A DNA stretch of 64,000 bases from Arcticibacter eurypsychrophilus (GCF_001730525.1 NZ_MDFN01000019.1:34652-98651); one strand, 5' to 3'; counted from the stretch's first letter, positions 19,839 to 29,503 are shown. Program-made: numbers and translations. Notes: generated from the letters alone by a model not told the origin.

Positions 19839-20525
19839 TTAAACTAATTCCCAGCCCATCAGGAGCATGACCCTACGAAACTCTTCCTGCAGTGGAGCTT
19901 CTATCAGGATTGCCTCATTGGTGATAGGGTGGTTAAAGGAAAGAGATGAAGCGTGGAGCAGCATCGTGGTCATTTCCCATGTTTCTTTAAAGAGTTTATT
20001 TTGTTTATTGCAGCCATGTTTCCGATCGCCTATAATAGGGTGAAATACATGAGCGAAGTGTTTTCTTAGCTGGTGCATCCTTCCTGTTTCGGGTTTGGCC
20101 TCCACCAGGGAATACCTGGATGTGGAGTGTGATCCCAATGCGACCTGTAATTCTGCCCGCTTGAGAGTATGATAATGCGTGAAGGCCTCCTGAATTGTAC
20201 CATTTTCTTTTTTCAAAGCATAGTCAATATCTTCTTCATCCGGCGTATGTCCGCGTACAATAGCCAGATATTTCTTAATAACCTTTTTCTCCTGAAATTG
20301 AATATGCATGGCTACTTCGGCTTCTTTGTTTAAAGCAAAAAGCAGGACACCTCCTGTCTTGCGGTCCAGTCTATGAACTGGACTCACATAATGATCAATC
20401 TGATCACGCAAGAGCTGCAGTGCAAATTCTTGCACATCGATAGCTATTGGTGAACGATGGACTAATAACCCATGAGGTTTGTTAACGGCGATGAGGTGCT
20501 CATCTCTGAATAGTATATCTAGCAT
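19839..20525 (-). CDS. RluA/TruC family pseudouridine synthase
   Basis: 228 codons. The signature VHRLDRKTGGVLLFA is present with catalytic Asp54. The substrate-binding block GRMHQLRKHFAHVFHPIIGD is also present. There is no N-terminal S4 domain, and the short single-domain length matches the TruC (tRNA U65) subgroup rather than RluA/C/D with S4. The N-terminus LFRDEHLIAVNKPHGLLVH is typical. It isomerises uridine in structured RNA; the exact target is inferred. It is a stand-alone gene with no operon partner. Confidence 0.9.
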   Translation of the reverse strand: MLDILFRDEHLIAVNKPHGLLVHRSPIAIDVQEFALQLLRDQIDHYVSPVHRLDRKTGGVLLFALNKEAEVAMHIQFQEKKVIKKYLAIVRGHTPDEEDIDYALKKENGTIQEAFTHYHTLKRAELQVALGSHSTSRYSLVEAKPETGRMHQLRKHFAHVFHPIIGDRKHGCNKQNKLFKETWEMTTMLLHASSLSFNHPITNEAILIEAPLQEEFRRVMLLMGWELV

Positions 20526-20929
20526 GTAATTAATAGCAAACTTACAGATTTTTTATCCATAGCGTCTGCTACAAGTTTATTTATGGTCAAACTCCCACAT
20601 AAAATAAATTATGCATATAGAGAATATAAAGAACTCAATCATGATGGCCTCCCTTTGTTCAAATTTACGAACAGTATGAATGGAAACAAACTTGTTACTT
20701 CAAAAATGAGCAATTTATGAACGATTTACAAGTATTGAACTTAATCGCTTTAATGCTAATGTAAAGAGTAATGCTTCTTGGGTTTTATTGTAAATTCTAC
20801 ACTTATATAGCTGTGTTGCTGTGCATAGAAGTGTGTAAAGTTTTAGAGGGTCTACTTGATGTAGATTATAAAACGAAAAAAGCCCTTTTGGAATGACCAA
20901 AAGGGCTTTTTTAATGAATTCTTTTATTA
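20526..20929. other. 404-bp intergenic region
   Basis: No coding frame with family resemblance is seen. A short minus-strand frame at 20715-20900 is Leu/Tyr-rich and unconvincing. The only clear element is the terminator hairpin at 20876-20912 for the LruC gene. The remainder is AT-rich and should contain the promoter of the minus-strand pseudouridine synthase near 20530-20600. Confidence 0.6.
20876..20912 (-). terminator. Intrinsic terminator of the LruC-domain gene
   Basis: A perfect 16-bp stem (20876-20891 with 20897-20912), loop AATGA, contains GCCC/GGGC flanked by A and T runs. It sits 17 bp beyond the stop of the gene ending at 20930 and gives a U-rich tail on the minus strand. Confidence 0.9.
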
Positions 20930-23362
20930 TTATTTTGCAAAGATGCTGCTGATGTTCTTATAACCTGTGGAGGTATTGGAATACCAATCGGTATAACTTG
21001 TTCCACCTGATATAGCCCACTTTGCAAAGTGCAGATAAGCTTTGGTAATATCCGTTTTCTCTGTTGGGTAAGAGAAAGCAGATACCGGAATTTCCAACGC
21101 CCATGGCAAACCTGTTTTATTAAAGTAAGGTTTTGCTGTGGTTGAATTATCGTCTGCAGTTCCAAAAAGTGCGGTATTAGCCAATTTAGTTGGTTTCTTT
21201 CCGGCTAGGTGAGTTTCATATCCGCGTCCGCTACCTGCATTCCAAATAAACACATTGTAGTTACCTACACCTAATTTAGCAATAGTAGGTCCGTTTTTAA
21301 TCTTTAGTGTCATGGAATATTCTTTTGCAGTAGCTTCTGTTCCTACTGAAGTGTTCCAGTTTGTTTGTTCGTTCCGGCTATTGCTGAAAAGAATTACGAC
21401 TAAGCTATCTTGATTAGTTTCTACAGTAGCACCAGTAATACTTTCCAGATTTGCGGCAGGGATATTAAACTGTATACCAGTACCATTCTTATATGAACCA
21501 CCTGTGGCAAGTAATTTATAGTCCGCTTTTATTTCCACTACAATATTGGCAGCATTTGAGGCTACTTCATAGCGATAGTTAAGGACGATGTCGTTCATAT
21601 CATAGTCTCCCTTTGAAGGCCATGTATCTTCGAAAGCAACAGTTGATCCGCCATTTGCATAATTGGCTTGTAGGTTGCGGTATGCTTTGGTTGGATCGGA
21701 AGGATAATCGTCTTTTAAGTCAATTACACCATCTTTATCAGTATCCACTAATACAGGAGCAGGTGCCGTTCCATAACCATCGGTACAATCGCTGGAAGGG
21801 ATATAGATGCCGCAGCCATTTTTTGCATTGTTTGAAAAATGTCGGGCATCCAGTGTGCGCAGGTTATCACAATATAACAGATTACCAGTAAATATTCCGC
21901 CCTCACTATTCAAAGCGGCTGCTGATGTGCCGGTTACTTTAAAGAGAGACCATACAGTTCCAGATGATGGACCGGAAATGGTGTTGGTGCTTCTTGCAAT
22001 ATCTTTAGTTTGGAAGATTGCATTGGCTGATAACTGCATATTGGAAGTAAGCGTAGATTTTGTCTGGACGTCAATGAAAGAAGCATTTTTCATTACTGTT
22101 CCATTCAGAACGAACTGATCGGAGATGATTAACTTACAATTGTTATTGAATGTTCCATTTAATGCATTTAAGGTTTTCAACCGTATTGTTCCGTCATTGG
22201 TGAATAGGCCTGAGAAACTTAAGGTTGATGTTAATGCAGTGAAAGTTCCTGTATTGGTGATGATAGAGGAAGCATCCATGATCACATTATTACCAAGAGT
22301 ACTGGTAAAGGTACCATTGTTATTGAATTTGCTGGAGCTTCCACCTACAGTGAAGATGCCTTTGGTAGTTAGAAGGCTATTGTTAATAAATTGACCACCA
22401 TTTTGCATATTAAAAGTACCTAATGCGTTTACAGTACCTTCATTAGTGAATACCCCTCCGTTAACCCATATAGATGTGTTGGCGTTAATAGTTCCAAAAT
22501 TAGTTATTGTTCCTGATACCAGGGTTAAGTTCTCTGTATTGAAAGTTCCTGCATTATATATAGAACCAACTACCTGTTGATCCCATTGGGCTGCATTCAT
22601 CTTTAGTGTTCCAAAATTTTTGATTGAAGCAGTTGCATTCCACTGCACGCTGCTGTTAATGGTTAGGCTACCTGTACTGGTTACTATAATTTTTAACCCG
22701 TTTATGTTGCCGCCATTTAAGATGACATTCTTACCGCAAACAACAAGTGTTGCATTATGGGTATAGCTTAAGTTGATGGTTACATCATCTGCTTTTACAG
22801 CATAAACACCTCCGCTAACGGGAAAGGATGCTTGCCAGGAATATTGAGGTGCAGCCCACACTATTCCGGTACCACAATCAGGACTTGTTTCAACAACTGC
22901 TGAGGTGCTGAATGTAGTTAATGATTTTGAGGCTGCTGCTGATATGGATTGAACAATACTGGATGTTCCTATCGCAATGGAAACCTGTGTGCTGGTAATA
23001 GCTATTTTGTCTGAAACTGTGGATCCGTCAGGAGATGTTTTAACCACATACACTTCGGTTAAAGTGGATGGTATATAAATCTTGGTATTAAAAGCAGCGA
23101 TTAATGTTGCACTTCCTTTTGATAATAAGGAACCGCCATTTGCCGGATCGCCTGCATATATGGAGATCACATGAATGCTGTTTGCGAAACGTGAATCGGT
23201 AATGGAGATATTGAAGCTGACATCTCTGGATGTTCCCCAATTGAATGATGATGGAACAACAAGTACGGTTGTGTTTTCTACCTGGTCAGTAATATCGCTT
23301 TTCTGGCAGGAGGTGATGAAAACAACAAATAGTATTAGGATTGAGAATAAATATTTGTTCAT
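20930..23362 (-). CDS. LruC domain-containing lipoprotein (DUF4842)
   Basis: 810 codons. The lipoprotein signal MNKYLFSILILFVVFITSC (Cys19) starts it. A central section of about residues 190-480 is a run of Asn/Gly/Thr-rich strands (FTNEGTVNALGTFNMQNGG and similar), as in a right-handed beta-helix. A calcium-loop-like stretch DTDKDGVIDLKDDYPSDP (about 535-555) leads into the C-terminal LruC/DUF4842 domain (SKGDYDMNDIVLNYRYEV). Proteins of this type are surface lipoproteins of unknown role in Bacteroidota and Leptospira. It is transcribed alone, with its own terminator; an adhesin or surface-binding role is only a guess. Confidence 0.88.
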   Translation of the reverse strand: MNKYLFSILILFVVFITSCQKSDITDQVENTTVLVVPSSFNWGTSRDVSFNISITDSRFANSIHVISIYAGDPANGGSLLSKGSATLIAAFNTKIYIPSTLTEVYVVKTSPDGSTVSDKIAITSTQVSIAIGTSSIVQSISAAASKSLTTFSTSAVVETSPDCGTGIVWAAPQYSWQASFPVSGGVYAVKADDVTINLSYTHNATLVVCGKNVILNGGNINGLKIIVTSTGSLTINSSVQWNATASIKNFGTLKMNAAQWDQQVVGSIYNAGTFNTENLTLVSGTITNFGTINANTSIWVNGGVFTNEGTVNALGTFNMQNGGQFINNSLLTTKGIFTVGGSSSKFNNNGTFTSTLGNNVIMDASSIITNTGTFTALTSTLSFSGLFTNDGTIRLKTLNALNGTFNNNCKLIISDQFVLNGTVMKNASFIDVQTKSTLTSNMQLSANAIFQTKDIARSTNTISGPSSGTVWSLFKVTGTSAAALNSEGGIFTGNLLYCDNLRTLDARHFSNNAKNGCGIYIPSSDCTDGYGTAPAPVLVDTDKDGVIDLKDDYPSDPTKAYRNLQANYANGGSTVAFEDTWPSKGDYDMNDIVLNYRYEVASNAANIVVEIKADYKLLATGGSYKNGTGIQFNIPAANLESITGATVETNQDSLVVILFSNSRNEQTNWNTSVGTEATAKEYSMTLKIKNGPTIAKLGVGNYNVFIWNAGSGRGYETHLAGKKPTKLANTALFGTADDNSTTAKPYFNKTGLPWALEIPVSAFSYPTEKTDITKAYLHFAKWAISGGTSYTDWYSNTSTGYKNISSIFAK

Positions 23363-23654
23363 GGTAGAATTTTACAATTTTATAGAAAGTGTGCAACATA
23401 TGTGCCAACAGTTATTTCACAGCTTTAAATAACGTAATACCTGTTAATAAGATGAATGTTAACTTTATATGAAGTAAAGATACACAAACTGGGAAATTAA
23501 TTTCCCTTCAGTTTTTAATTATTTTCCTAACCTACTATTTTGTTTTGAATCGGTAAAGCTTTGATTGACAATAGAAAATTATAAATTTCCTTTTTAGCTT
23601 TTCTTAAAACTATACCTTTTAAGTGGTTGTTGCTAACTTTAAAATGAGCTAATT

Positions 23655-24533
23655 ATGAAATGGATGGGCAGACGCGAAAGCGGGAATATTGATGATCAAA
23701 GAGGTAACGGAAGGGGACTTGCTGTAGGAGGTGGATTAACAGCTGTCGTAGCAGTTGTTTTTGCTCTTCTGACCGGGCAGAACCCACTGGAATTTATTGG
23801 CATGGCCCAACAAGGGGGAACTAGCTCTTCTTCGGAACAGAAAGATCTGTCTACAGATCTTCAGAGTGACGCGAATGCGCATTTTGTAGCCACTGTGCTG
23901 GGTGATACGGAAGAGGTATGGGATAGTATCTTTACTGCCAATCAAATGCGTTATGAAAAACCAGTGCTAACTTTATTTACTGATCAGATCAGTTCAGGTT
24001 GTGGGGCCGCCAGTTCGCAAACTGGTCCTTTTTATTGTCCGGCGGATAGTAAAGTTTATATCGATCTGAGTTTTTATAATGATTTAAAGGAGCGGTTTGG
24101 TGCTCCCGGAGATTTCGCCATGGCTTATGTTGTAGCACATGAAGTGGGACATCATATTCAGCATCTATTAGGTACAACAGACAGAATAGATAACATGCGG
24201 GGCAGATTGAGTGAATCGAAATTGAATGAGCAGTCAGTTCGTTTAGAGTTGCAGGCAGATTTTTACGCAGGCGTATGGGCCCATTATATTCAAAAGAAAA
24301 CTATATTGGAAGATGGGGAAAGGAAAACTGTACTGGAAGAAGGGGACTTTGAGGAAGCATTGAATGCGGCTAATGCAATTGGAGACGACAGACTTCAAAT
24401 GGAGGCTCAGGGTCATGTTGTACCTGATGCTTTTACACATGGAACTTCTGCACAGCGAATGAAGTGGTTCAAGAAAGGCTTTGACACGGGTGATATGAGT
24501 GCGGGTGATACATTTTCTACCTCATCGTTGTGA
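23655..24533 (+). CDS. Putative neutral zinc metallopeptidase (YpfJ/KPN_00832 family)
   Basis: 292 codons. The N-terminus is Gly/Arg-rich (MKWMGRRESGNIDDQRGNG), then one transmembrane segment (LTAVVAVVFALLTG), then the peptidase domain. The zinc motif is HEVGHH (His162-Glu163-His166) in VVAHEVGHHIQHLLG, with RLELQADFYAGVWAH supplying the third ligand region. Conserved cysteines in SSGCGAASSQTGPFYCPAD are typical of this family. It should be anchored in the inner membrane with the catalytic domain outside. Its substrate is unknown. TAACTTTA about 20 bp before the ATG resembles a -7 promoter box. Confidence 0.92.
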   Translation: MKWMGRRESGNIDDQRGNGRGLAVGGGLTAVVAVVFALLTGQNPLEFIGMAQQGGTSSSSEQKDLSTDLQSDANAHFVATVLGDTEEVWDSIFTANQMRYEKPVLTLFTDQISSGCGAASSQTGPFYCPADSKVYIDLSFYNDLKERFGAPGDFAMAYVVAHEVGHHIQHLLGTTDRIDNMRGRLSESKLNEQSVRLELQADFYAGVWAHYIQKKTILEDGERKTVLEEGDFEEALNAANAIGDDRLQMEAQGHVVPDAFTHGTSAQRMKWFKKGFDTGDMSAGDTFSTSSL

Positions 24534-24707
24534 AATTGTATGGTATGAGGTACAATATGACCTGCAAACGAAACATATTTGCAACATGAGCATTTGTGTA
24601 TACCTTAAGTAATGCCCTCATTTTTAACTCTTTCTTTATTATTTCGCATTTAGGCTGTGTATTTGCCATACAGGGTAACATACTTAATATGTTAAAAAGT
24701 AAATAAC

Positions 24708-25373
24708 ATGAGAAAAATAATTCTACTAGCAGCTGTAACCCTTATAGGAGGTGCTGCGATTGCACAGTCTACATCACCAACTAAATTTGGTTTAAAGGTG
24801 GGTATAGCTTTACCGAAATATCATTTCACCAATACGGATGGTGATGATTATGAAACAGAAGCTAACACTAATTTTAATGTAACCGGTTACGCTGATCTTC
24901 CTATTGCATCTGGCTTTTCTGTTCAACCAGGAATTTCTTTACAAGGAAAGGGTAGTAAAACAACAGGATCCGCTTTTGGTGTAAATGGTGTGTCTAAGGA
25001 TAATTCTTTATATGTCGAGATTCCTGTAAATCTTGTTGGAAAGGTTCCTTTAGGAGTAACAGGAGCTAGTTTGTATTTAGGCGCAGGCCCTTATGCAGCA
25101 TTTGCAGTTTCAGGAGAAAGAAAGCTAACTGTAGAATCTGGTGGATCTAGTTCAGAGTCAACAAGTGATCTTAATTTTGGTAATGGTGATAATGATGACT
25201 TTAAAAGTGGTGACTTCGGAGTTAACATTTTAGGAGGAATCCAGTTAAATAGTGGTTTTAATTTTGGAGCTAACTATGGAATAGGTTTATCTGATATACG
25301 TCCTGGTAATAATAATGACAATGGTAAAATAACCAACCGGGTTTTGTCTTTTAACGTGGGTTATTCATTTTAG
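24708..25373 (+). CDS. Outer-membrane beta-barrel protein (PorT/OMP_b-brl type)
   Basis: 221 codons. A signal peptide (MRKIILLAAVTLIGGAAIAQ) is followed by alternating beta-strand sequence with the typical start KFGLKVGIALPKYHF and a C-terminal strand ending VLSFNVGYSF, with terminal Phe as in barrel substrates of the Bam machinery. Loops are Asp/Asn/Gly-rich. It fits an 8-stranded barrel of the Bacteroidota outer-membrane family. Function is unknown. It is a single-gene unit with its own terminator. Confidence 0.85.
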   Translation: MRKIILLAAVTLIGGAAIAQSTSPTKFGLKVGIALPKYHFTNTDGDDYETEANTNFNVTGYADLPIASGFSVQPGISLQGKGSKTTGSAFGVNGVSKDNSLYVEIPVNLVGKVPLGVTGASLYLGAGPYAAFAVSGERKLTVESGGSSSESTSDLNFGNGDNDDFKSGDFGVNILGGIQLNSGFNFGANYGIGLSDIRPGNNNDNGKITNRVLSFNVGYSF

Positions 25374-25397
25374 AGATTAGGTTAATTTAAACAATCT

Positions 25398-25430
25398 AAA
25401 GCCCTCAAATATTATTTGGGGGCTTTTTCT
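25398..25430 (+). terminator. Intrinsic terminator
   Basis: A 13-bp stem with one G-U pair (25398-25410 with 25414-25426), loop ATT, is followed by a T-rich run, 25 bp after the outer-membrane protein stop. Confidence 0.9.
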
Positions 25431-25482
25431 TTTTATTGCTGATGCTGATTATATTTGTCGGTGCTTTTATAGCACCATAATC

Positions 25483-26028
25483 ATGATAAAAACAAGAATT
25501 TTACTTTTCGCTTCTCTGCTCCTTTTGGGCTTTAATAGTATGGCACTGTCCAAAACAGATATTATCAGCAACTTTATTGTAAAAGAGAATCTGTTAAAGA
25601 ATGATAAGCTTGCTATTATAGCTGCTGATGATCAGGAAAGGCCTGTAGAATCCGTAAATGGGACATTTTTGTTCAGTATTAATGGGTTCAAGCAATCGTT
25701 GATTTTTCATGATGGTGTGGCGGTTGCTCCGCAGCAAATTGATAAATCAACGTTCGTGTACCTGAAACATACCAATGAATCCTCCACTCCTGCTAAACTC
25801 TATTATGTACTAAAAAAGGATGGTGGACTTAATCCGATCAAAATTAATTGGATGATGCTGGTTATTATACCATTGGCCTTAGTTGTTTTGGCCAGTGTCT
25901 TCAGGAAGTTTATTGTATTTGCAGTTATTATCCTTGTGGTTTTAATGGTATTTAACTCCAATAAAGGTTTAGGGATCCCCACCGTTTTTGAGACCATCTT
26001 TGATGGTATTAAGAATAGTCTGTTTTAA
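25483..26028 (+). CDS. Hypothetical membrane protein with signal peptide
   Basis: 181 codons. The signal peptide ([20 protein letters not shown]) is followed by a periplasmic or lumenal region of about 100 residues and two adjacent hydrophobic helices near 125-160 ([32 protein letters not shown]). I do not recognise the family. A perfect -7 type box TATATTTG lies at 25450-25457, 26 bp before the ATG, so it has its own promoter. It ends 10 bp from the convergent TamL gene with no terminator between. Confidence 0.75.
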   Translation: MIKTRILLFASLLLLGFNSMALSKTDIISNFIVKENLLKNDKLAIIAADDQERPVESVNGTFLFSINGFKQSLIFHDGVAVAPQQIDKSTFVYLKHTNESSTPAKLYYVLKKDGGLNPIKINWMMLVIIPLALVVLASVFRKFIVFAVIILVVLMVFNSNKGLGIPTVFETIFDGIKNSLF

Positions 26029-26038
26029 TCAGCTGTTT

Positions 26039-28423
26039 TTAAAAAGGCATTCCAATTCCGAAGTTGTATTGTAAAAAGCGGTAGGTATCCGGAGAATTTG
26101 TAAGATCATACTGGTCTTTGAAATCCTTCCTATCGCTGCTACTGAAAAAATGTTTAATCACCCAGTTATCAGACCCGGTAAATTGTGGGTCTTTTATTTT
26201 TGCCCCGACATCAAAGCGGAATACAAAGTATTGAAGATCAAACCTTAGCCCTGCTCCTGCTCCTATAGCCAGCTGATCGAGGAATTTGTTAAATTTAAAC
26301 TGTCCGCCTGGAACTAAAGTGCTTTCATTGAGTCGCCAAACATTACCGAAATCAGTAAATGTAGCGCCCTTCAGTTTAGAGCCGAAGAAATTATTCATAA
26401 GCTTGAAACGATATTCAAGGTTTCCTTCGATTTTTATCTCTCCATACTGATCCAGATAGGTCAGGTTTTTACGTGTTTCTTCGTCAGAAATGGAACTGCG
26501 GTTGTAATTTCCGGGACCGATTGTTCTGGCTTGCCATGCCCGTACTCCACTTGATCCACCTGCATAGAAATTGCGCTCGAAGGGAAGTTCAAGGGATTTA
26601 GAGTTGCCATAGGGCAATGCTATTCCTGGATTAATGCGTGCCACAAGTTGTCTTTCTCCTCCAAAAGACCGGTAGAGCCGTAAATCTATTTCTGTTTTTG
26701 CATATTGCAGGTAAGGAAGTCCTAAAATGTTACGTGATCCGTCTTCGTCTCTATGAAACTTAAATACATTACTCAGTAACCCTAAGCTATTTCCTGCGAT
26801 GTCTAAGAATCCCCTGAAGTAGGTGAAATTGGTATAGGTGCTTAATTTAGGTGCATTTAGCGTAAAGTTGTATTGGGTTCCCAGGTTTAAAAACTGGCGG
26901 TCATTAGTGCGGACATAAAGGAGATTTCCATTATTCTCCAGACTGTCTTTAAACGCTTGAGCCAGACGCCCATCCCGATATTCCAGATTAAAAGGAGTTA
27001 AACTATGCAGCTTATTTTTACTTTGTACCCAATCGTAGGTAATAGAGTTAATGAATATGCGGTTTCTGAAGGCACCGGGTTGATCAAAAATCTGCATACT
27101 ACTGGAAAATGTGGTATGAGGCACACCTGCGCCAATTTTTTCAGGGATGTTTAGGGGACTCACGATACGTGGTATAGTTAAAGTCGCGCCAATTTGAATA
27201 TCTCTGTTGAAGACATCACTGAATAACTTTTGGTTTTGCCTTGAATCAAACAAGATCCCGTATCTGAATTTTATATCTAACCTTTCAGCGCCACCAAATA
27301 AATTGCGGTTGGTGTAGGTGTTTCCTATATTAAACCCATTTCGACCAGAATTGAAAGTGTACTCCCCTTCTATCCTGTTACTGTTCCTCTTTAGCGGGGT
27401 AATTTCCATTCTGACATTCAGACTGGTGCTATCAGGGTCTTTCTCGTATGAGATCTTAATATTACGGAATACGTTTAACTCATATAAGCGATCGTAGGTG
27501 AGATTTTCTTCTTGTACACTGTAAGGTCTTCCATAATTAAAAAAAATATAATGGGACAGTGCGTTGAAGTTGAATCGGTGCGAATAGTCGCGAAAGAAAT
27601 ACTGCGAATCAACCATTGCGCTGTCGGGCAATCTTCTTCCATGTTGAAGATTACTGTTCGTGATATCTATCTCGGTTTTATTATTGATGAAGTAGCGGGA
27701 ATGAGTTGACTTTCCAGGGGGATTGTAAATGTGTAATTTCATGTCAACCTGGTTAGTCGACAAGGTGCTATCTGCATCCAGATGAATATAGGGTTTTAGA
27801 AAGTCGTAATACCCATTTGACTTCATCAGATTATACACACTATTAATTCCATTCATAATGGAATCTACATCATAACGGCTACCTGCTCTGATCTTCGTTA
27901 AGCTTTCCCGGTTTTGAATATAAAGATTTTTTACTGCGGTATCTGAAATGCTGTAAGTCACGTTGCGGACGTGAAATGAAGGCCCCTGAACAGCTGTAAA
28001 GGTAATATGCGCCTTTTTGTTTTTAACCCGAATGTCACTGGTCACTTTTGCATTAAAAAAGCCTTTATACACCAGGTATTTCTGAATTTCCCGATTGGAG
28101 ATGTCTACTAATGAACTGTCCAGCAGATGAGGTGCCTCACCTATATTTTTGATCCGGTCGGACCTGTATTTATTTTTATGGGTATTCAACAGATTATATA
28201 AGGCGAGGTTCACCCTTGAATTCGGGCGAATGTCCTGCTGTACATAAAGATAAGAAGCTTCAGCGAACTCGTTATCAATTCCTTTCAGCTTCACGTCTTT
28301 AACAAGCGCCTGATCCTCATTCAAATATTTTGTAGCCGAACATCCGCTCATAATAACTGTTAAAAACAGTATACTTGCACGCAAAAAAATACCAACACTA
28401 TTATTATATGCTTTCAAAATCAC
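26039..28423 (-). CDS. TamL: TamA/BamA-like outer-membrane lipoprotein
   Basis: Up to 794 codons. A lipoprotein signal (ILFLTVIMSGCSATKYL) is followed by POTRA-like repeats (NREIQKYLVYKGFFNAKVTS, then YDVDSIMNGINSVYNLMKSN) and a C-terminal Omp85 barrel containing RNFYAGGSSGVRAWQARTIG (the conserved RGF-like loop region is RAW here) and GAGAGLRFDLQYFVFRFDVG. Lipid-anchored TamA relatives of this kind are the Bacteroidota TamL proteins, which work with TamB in envelope assembly. No ATG fits: the start is GTG at 28421-28423, or TTG at 28382-28384, giving a shorter signal. The 5' end overlaps or abuts the divergent RNA methyltransferase gene. Confidence 0.88.
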   Translation of the reverse strand: MILKAYNNSVGIFLRASILFLTVIMSGCSATKYLNEDQALVKDVKLKGIDNEFAEASYLYVQQDIRPNSRVNLALYNLLNTHKNKYRSDRIKNIGEAPHLLDSSLVDISNREIQKYLVYKGFFNAKVTSDIRVKNKKAHITFTAVQGPSFHVRNVTYSISDTAVKNLYIQNRESLTKIRAGSRYDVDSIMNGINSVYNLMKSNGYYDFLKPYIHLDADSTLSTNQVDMKLHIYNPPGKSTHSRYFINNKTEIDITNSNLQHGRRLPDSAMVDSQYFFRDYSHRFNFNALSHYIFFNYGRPYSVQEENLTYDRLYELNVFRNIKISYEKDPDSTSLNVRMEITPLKRNSNRIEGEYTFNSGRNGFNIGNTYTNRNLFGGAERLDIKFRYGILFDSRQNQKLFSDVFNRDIQIGATLTIPRIVSPLNIPEKIGAGVPHTTFSSSMQIFDQPGAFRNRIFINSITYDWVQSKNKLHSLTPFNLEYRDGRLAQAFKDSLENNGNLLYVRTNDRQFLNLGTQYNFTLNAPKLSTYTNFTYFRGFLDIAGNSLGLLSNVFKFHRDEDGSRNILGLPYLQYAKTEIDLRLYRSFGGERQLVARINPGIALPYGNSKSLELPFERNFYAGGSSGVRAWQARTIGPGNYNRSSISDEETRKNLTYLDQYGEIKIEGNLEYRFKLMNNFFGSKLKGATFTDFGNVWRLNESTLVPGGQFKFNKFLDQLAIGAGAGLRFDLQYFVFRFDVGAKIKDPQFTGSDNWVIKHFFSSSDRKDFKDQYDLTNSPDTYRFLQYNFGIGMPF

Positions 28424-29154
28424 AAATCAGTTTTGTAAATGCATTACATGTAAAAAAAAACAGAAAGGACCTAAGTCTTTTTCTGGTTGAAGGGGTTAAA
28501 TCAATTTCCGAATTCCTGAACTCAGCTTTTATAGTAGAATCAATTTATTGCTCTTCTGCAACGCTCATCAAGTTTAGTAAATTATCTCCTACTGTCAAAT
28601 TTTATGAGATAACAGATGCTGAGTTAAAAAAGATCAGCACACTTAGCACTCCTCAGGATGCAGTTGCAATTATAAGGATTCCTGTTAAAACCCCGTTACG
28701 TCCTGAAAGTTTTAAAGATAGATTTACTATTATTTTAGATGGGATACAGGATCCGGGAAATATGGGTACGATTATCCGGACAGCAGATTGGTTTGGTTTT
28801 TCGGAAATAATCTGTTCAGAGGATACGGTAGAAGTATATAACCCAAAGGTAGTTCAGGCTTCTATGGGCTCTCTTTCCCGGGTAGCTGTGCATTATACAG
28901 ATTTGTCACAATTGGTTTCAAACAGTGGAATTCCCGTTTATGGTACTTTGCTGGCAGGTGAATCGATCTATGAAACTTCTTTTACTGATCCTGGGTTTAT
29001 TGTATTAGGTAATGAAGGTAAGGGGATTTCAGATGTTGTTATTCCTTTGATTTCCAATCGGATTACCATTCCACGGTTCGGAAATGCAGAGTCATTGAAC
29101 GTTGCCATATCTGCTGCAATAGTGTGTTCAGAAATAAAAAGAAGAGGGATTTAA
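28408..29154 (+). CDS. TrmH/SpoU family RNA 2'-O-methyltransferase
   Basis: The ATG at 28408 (MLSKSQISFVNALHVKKNRK) is preferred over an upstream alternative at 28375, which would extend into the TamL signal. Residues 1-100 form the substrate-binding N-terminal domain (LFLVEGVKSISEFL). The SPOUT knot domain follows with the three SpoU motifs: DGIQDPGNMGTIIRTADWFG, FIVLGNEGKGISD and IPRFGNAESLNVAISAAI. It methylates ribose in rRNA or tRNA using SAM; the precise site is not deducible. It is transcribed divergently from TamL with overlapping 5' ends. Confidence 0.93.
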   Translation: MLSKSQISFVNALHVKKNRKDLSLFLVEGVKSISEFLNSAFIVESIYCSSATLIKFSKLSPTVKFYEITDAELKKISTLSTPQDAVAIIRIPVKTPLRPESFKDRFTIILDGIQDPGNMGTIIRTADWFGFSEIICSEDTVEVYNPKVVQASMGSLSRVAVHYTDLSQLVSNSGIPVYGTLLAGESIYETSFTDPGFIVLGNEGKGISDVVIPLISNRITIPRFGNAESLNVAISAAIVCSEIKRRGI

Positions 29155-29174
29155 ATTGTTTTTTCAAATAATTG

Positions 29175-29204
29175 TTGCGAGGATACAATTAATTATTATT
29201 TTTG
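29175..29204 (+). promoter_or_regulatory. Bacteroidota-type promoter for tRNA-Cys
   Basis: TTG (29175-29177) and TATTTTTG (29197-29204) are separated by 19 bp, an exact match to the -33/-7 consensus TTG-N19-TAnnTTTG. The predicted start would be about 29211, a few bases before the tRNA. Confidence 0.8.
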
Positions 29205-29218
29205 CACTCCTTACAAAG

Positions 29219-29289
29219 GGTCGGATGGCCGAGTGGCTAGGCAGAGGTCTGCAAAACCTCCTACAGCGGTTCGAATCCGCTTCCGACCT
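29219..29289 (+). tRNA. tRNA-Cys (anticodon GCA)
   Basis: A 71-nt cloverleaf. Acceptor stem GGTCGGA pairs with TCCGACC, the anticodon arm is AGGTC-TGCAAAA-CCT with GCA at the anticodon, and the T arm has GGTTCGAATCC. The discriminator is T, as expected for tRNA-Cys. CCA is not encoded. Confidence 0.95.
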
Positions 29290-29320
29290 CACAGGATAAA
29301 AAAATATTAAAAAAAAAACA

Positions 29321-29503
29321 ATGGGAGTTACACGTTTAAAGAGAAAAGACAGAAAAAATAAAACGGTTGCACGCCTTGATGTTCAGTTTTTGAAGATTGG
29401 CAGCAATATTGAAATTGGTAGCCGTTCTAAAGAATCTGCAAGCAGTCAGGTAGCTAAGAACAACGCCGTTCTTGCACAAGTAATTGCGGCTCAGGCTAAA
29501 TAA
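29321..29503 (+). CDS. Small basic protein of unknown function
   Basis: 60 codons beginning MGVTRLKRKDRKNKTVARLD, very Lys/Arg-rich at the N-terminus and Ala/Ser/Gln-rich at the C-terminus. No cysteines, membrane helix or signal are seen. It resembles a small nucleic-acid- or ribosome-associated protein, but I recognise no named family. It begins 32 bp after tRNA-Cys and ends before a strong terminator, so it is probably made from the tRNA-Cys transcript. That arrangement and the clean boundaries support a real gene. Confidence 0.75.
   Translation: MGVTRLKRKDRKNKTVARLDVQFLKIGSNIEIGSRSKESASSQVAKNNAVLAQVIAAQAK

Noticed and set aside
20715..20900. 61-codon minus-strand ORF downstream of the LruC gene
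   Set aside because: It overlaps the terminator hairpin, has no family resemblance and no neighbouring signals.
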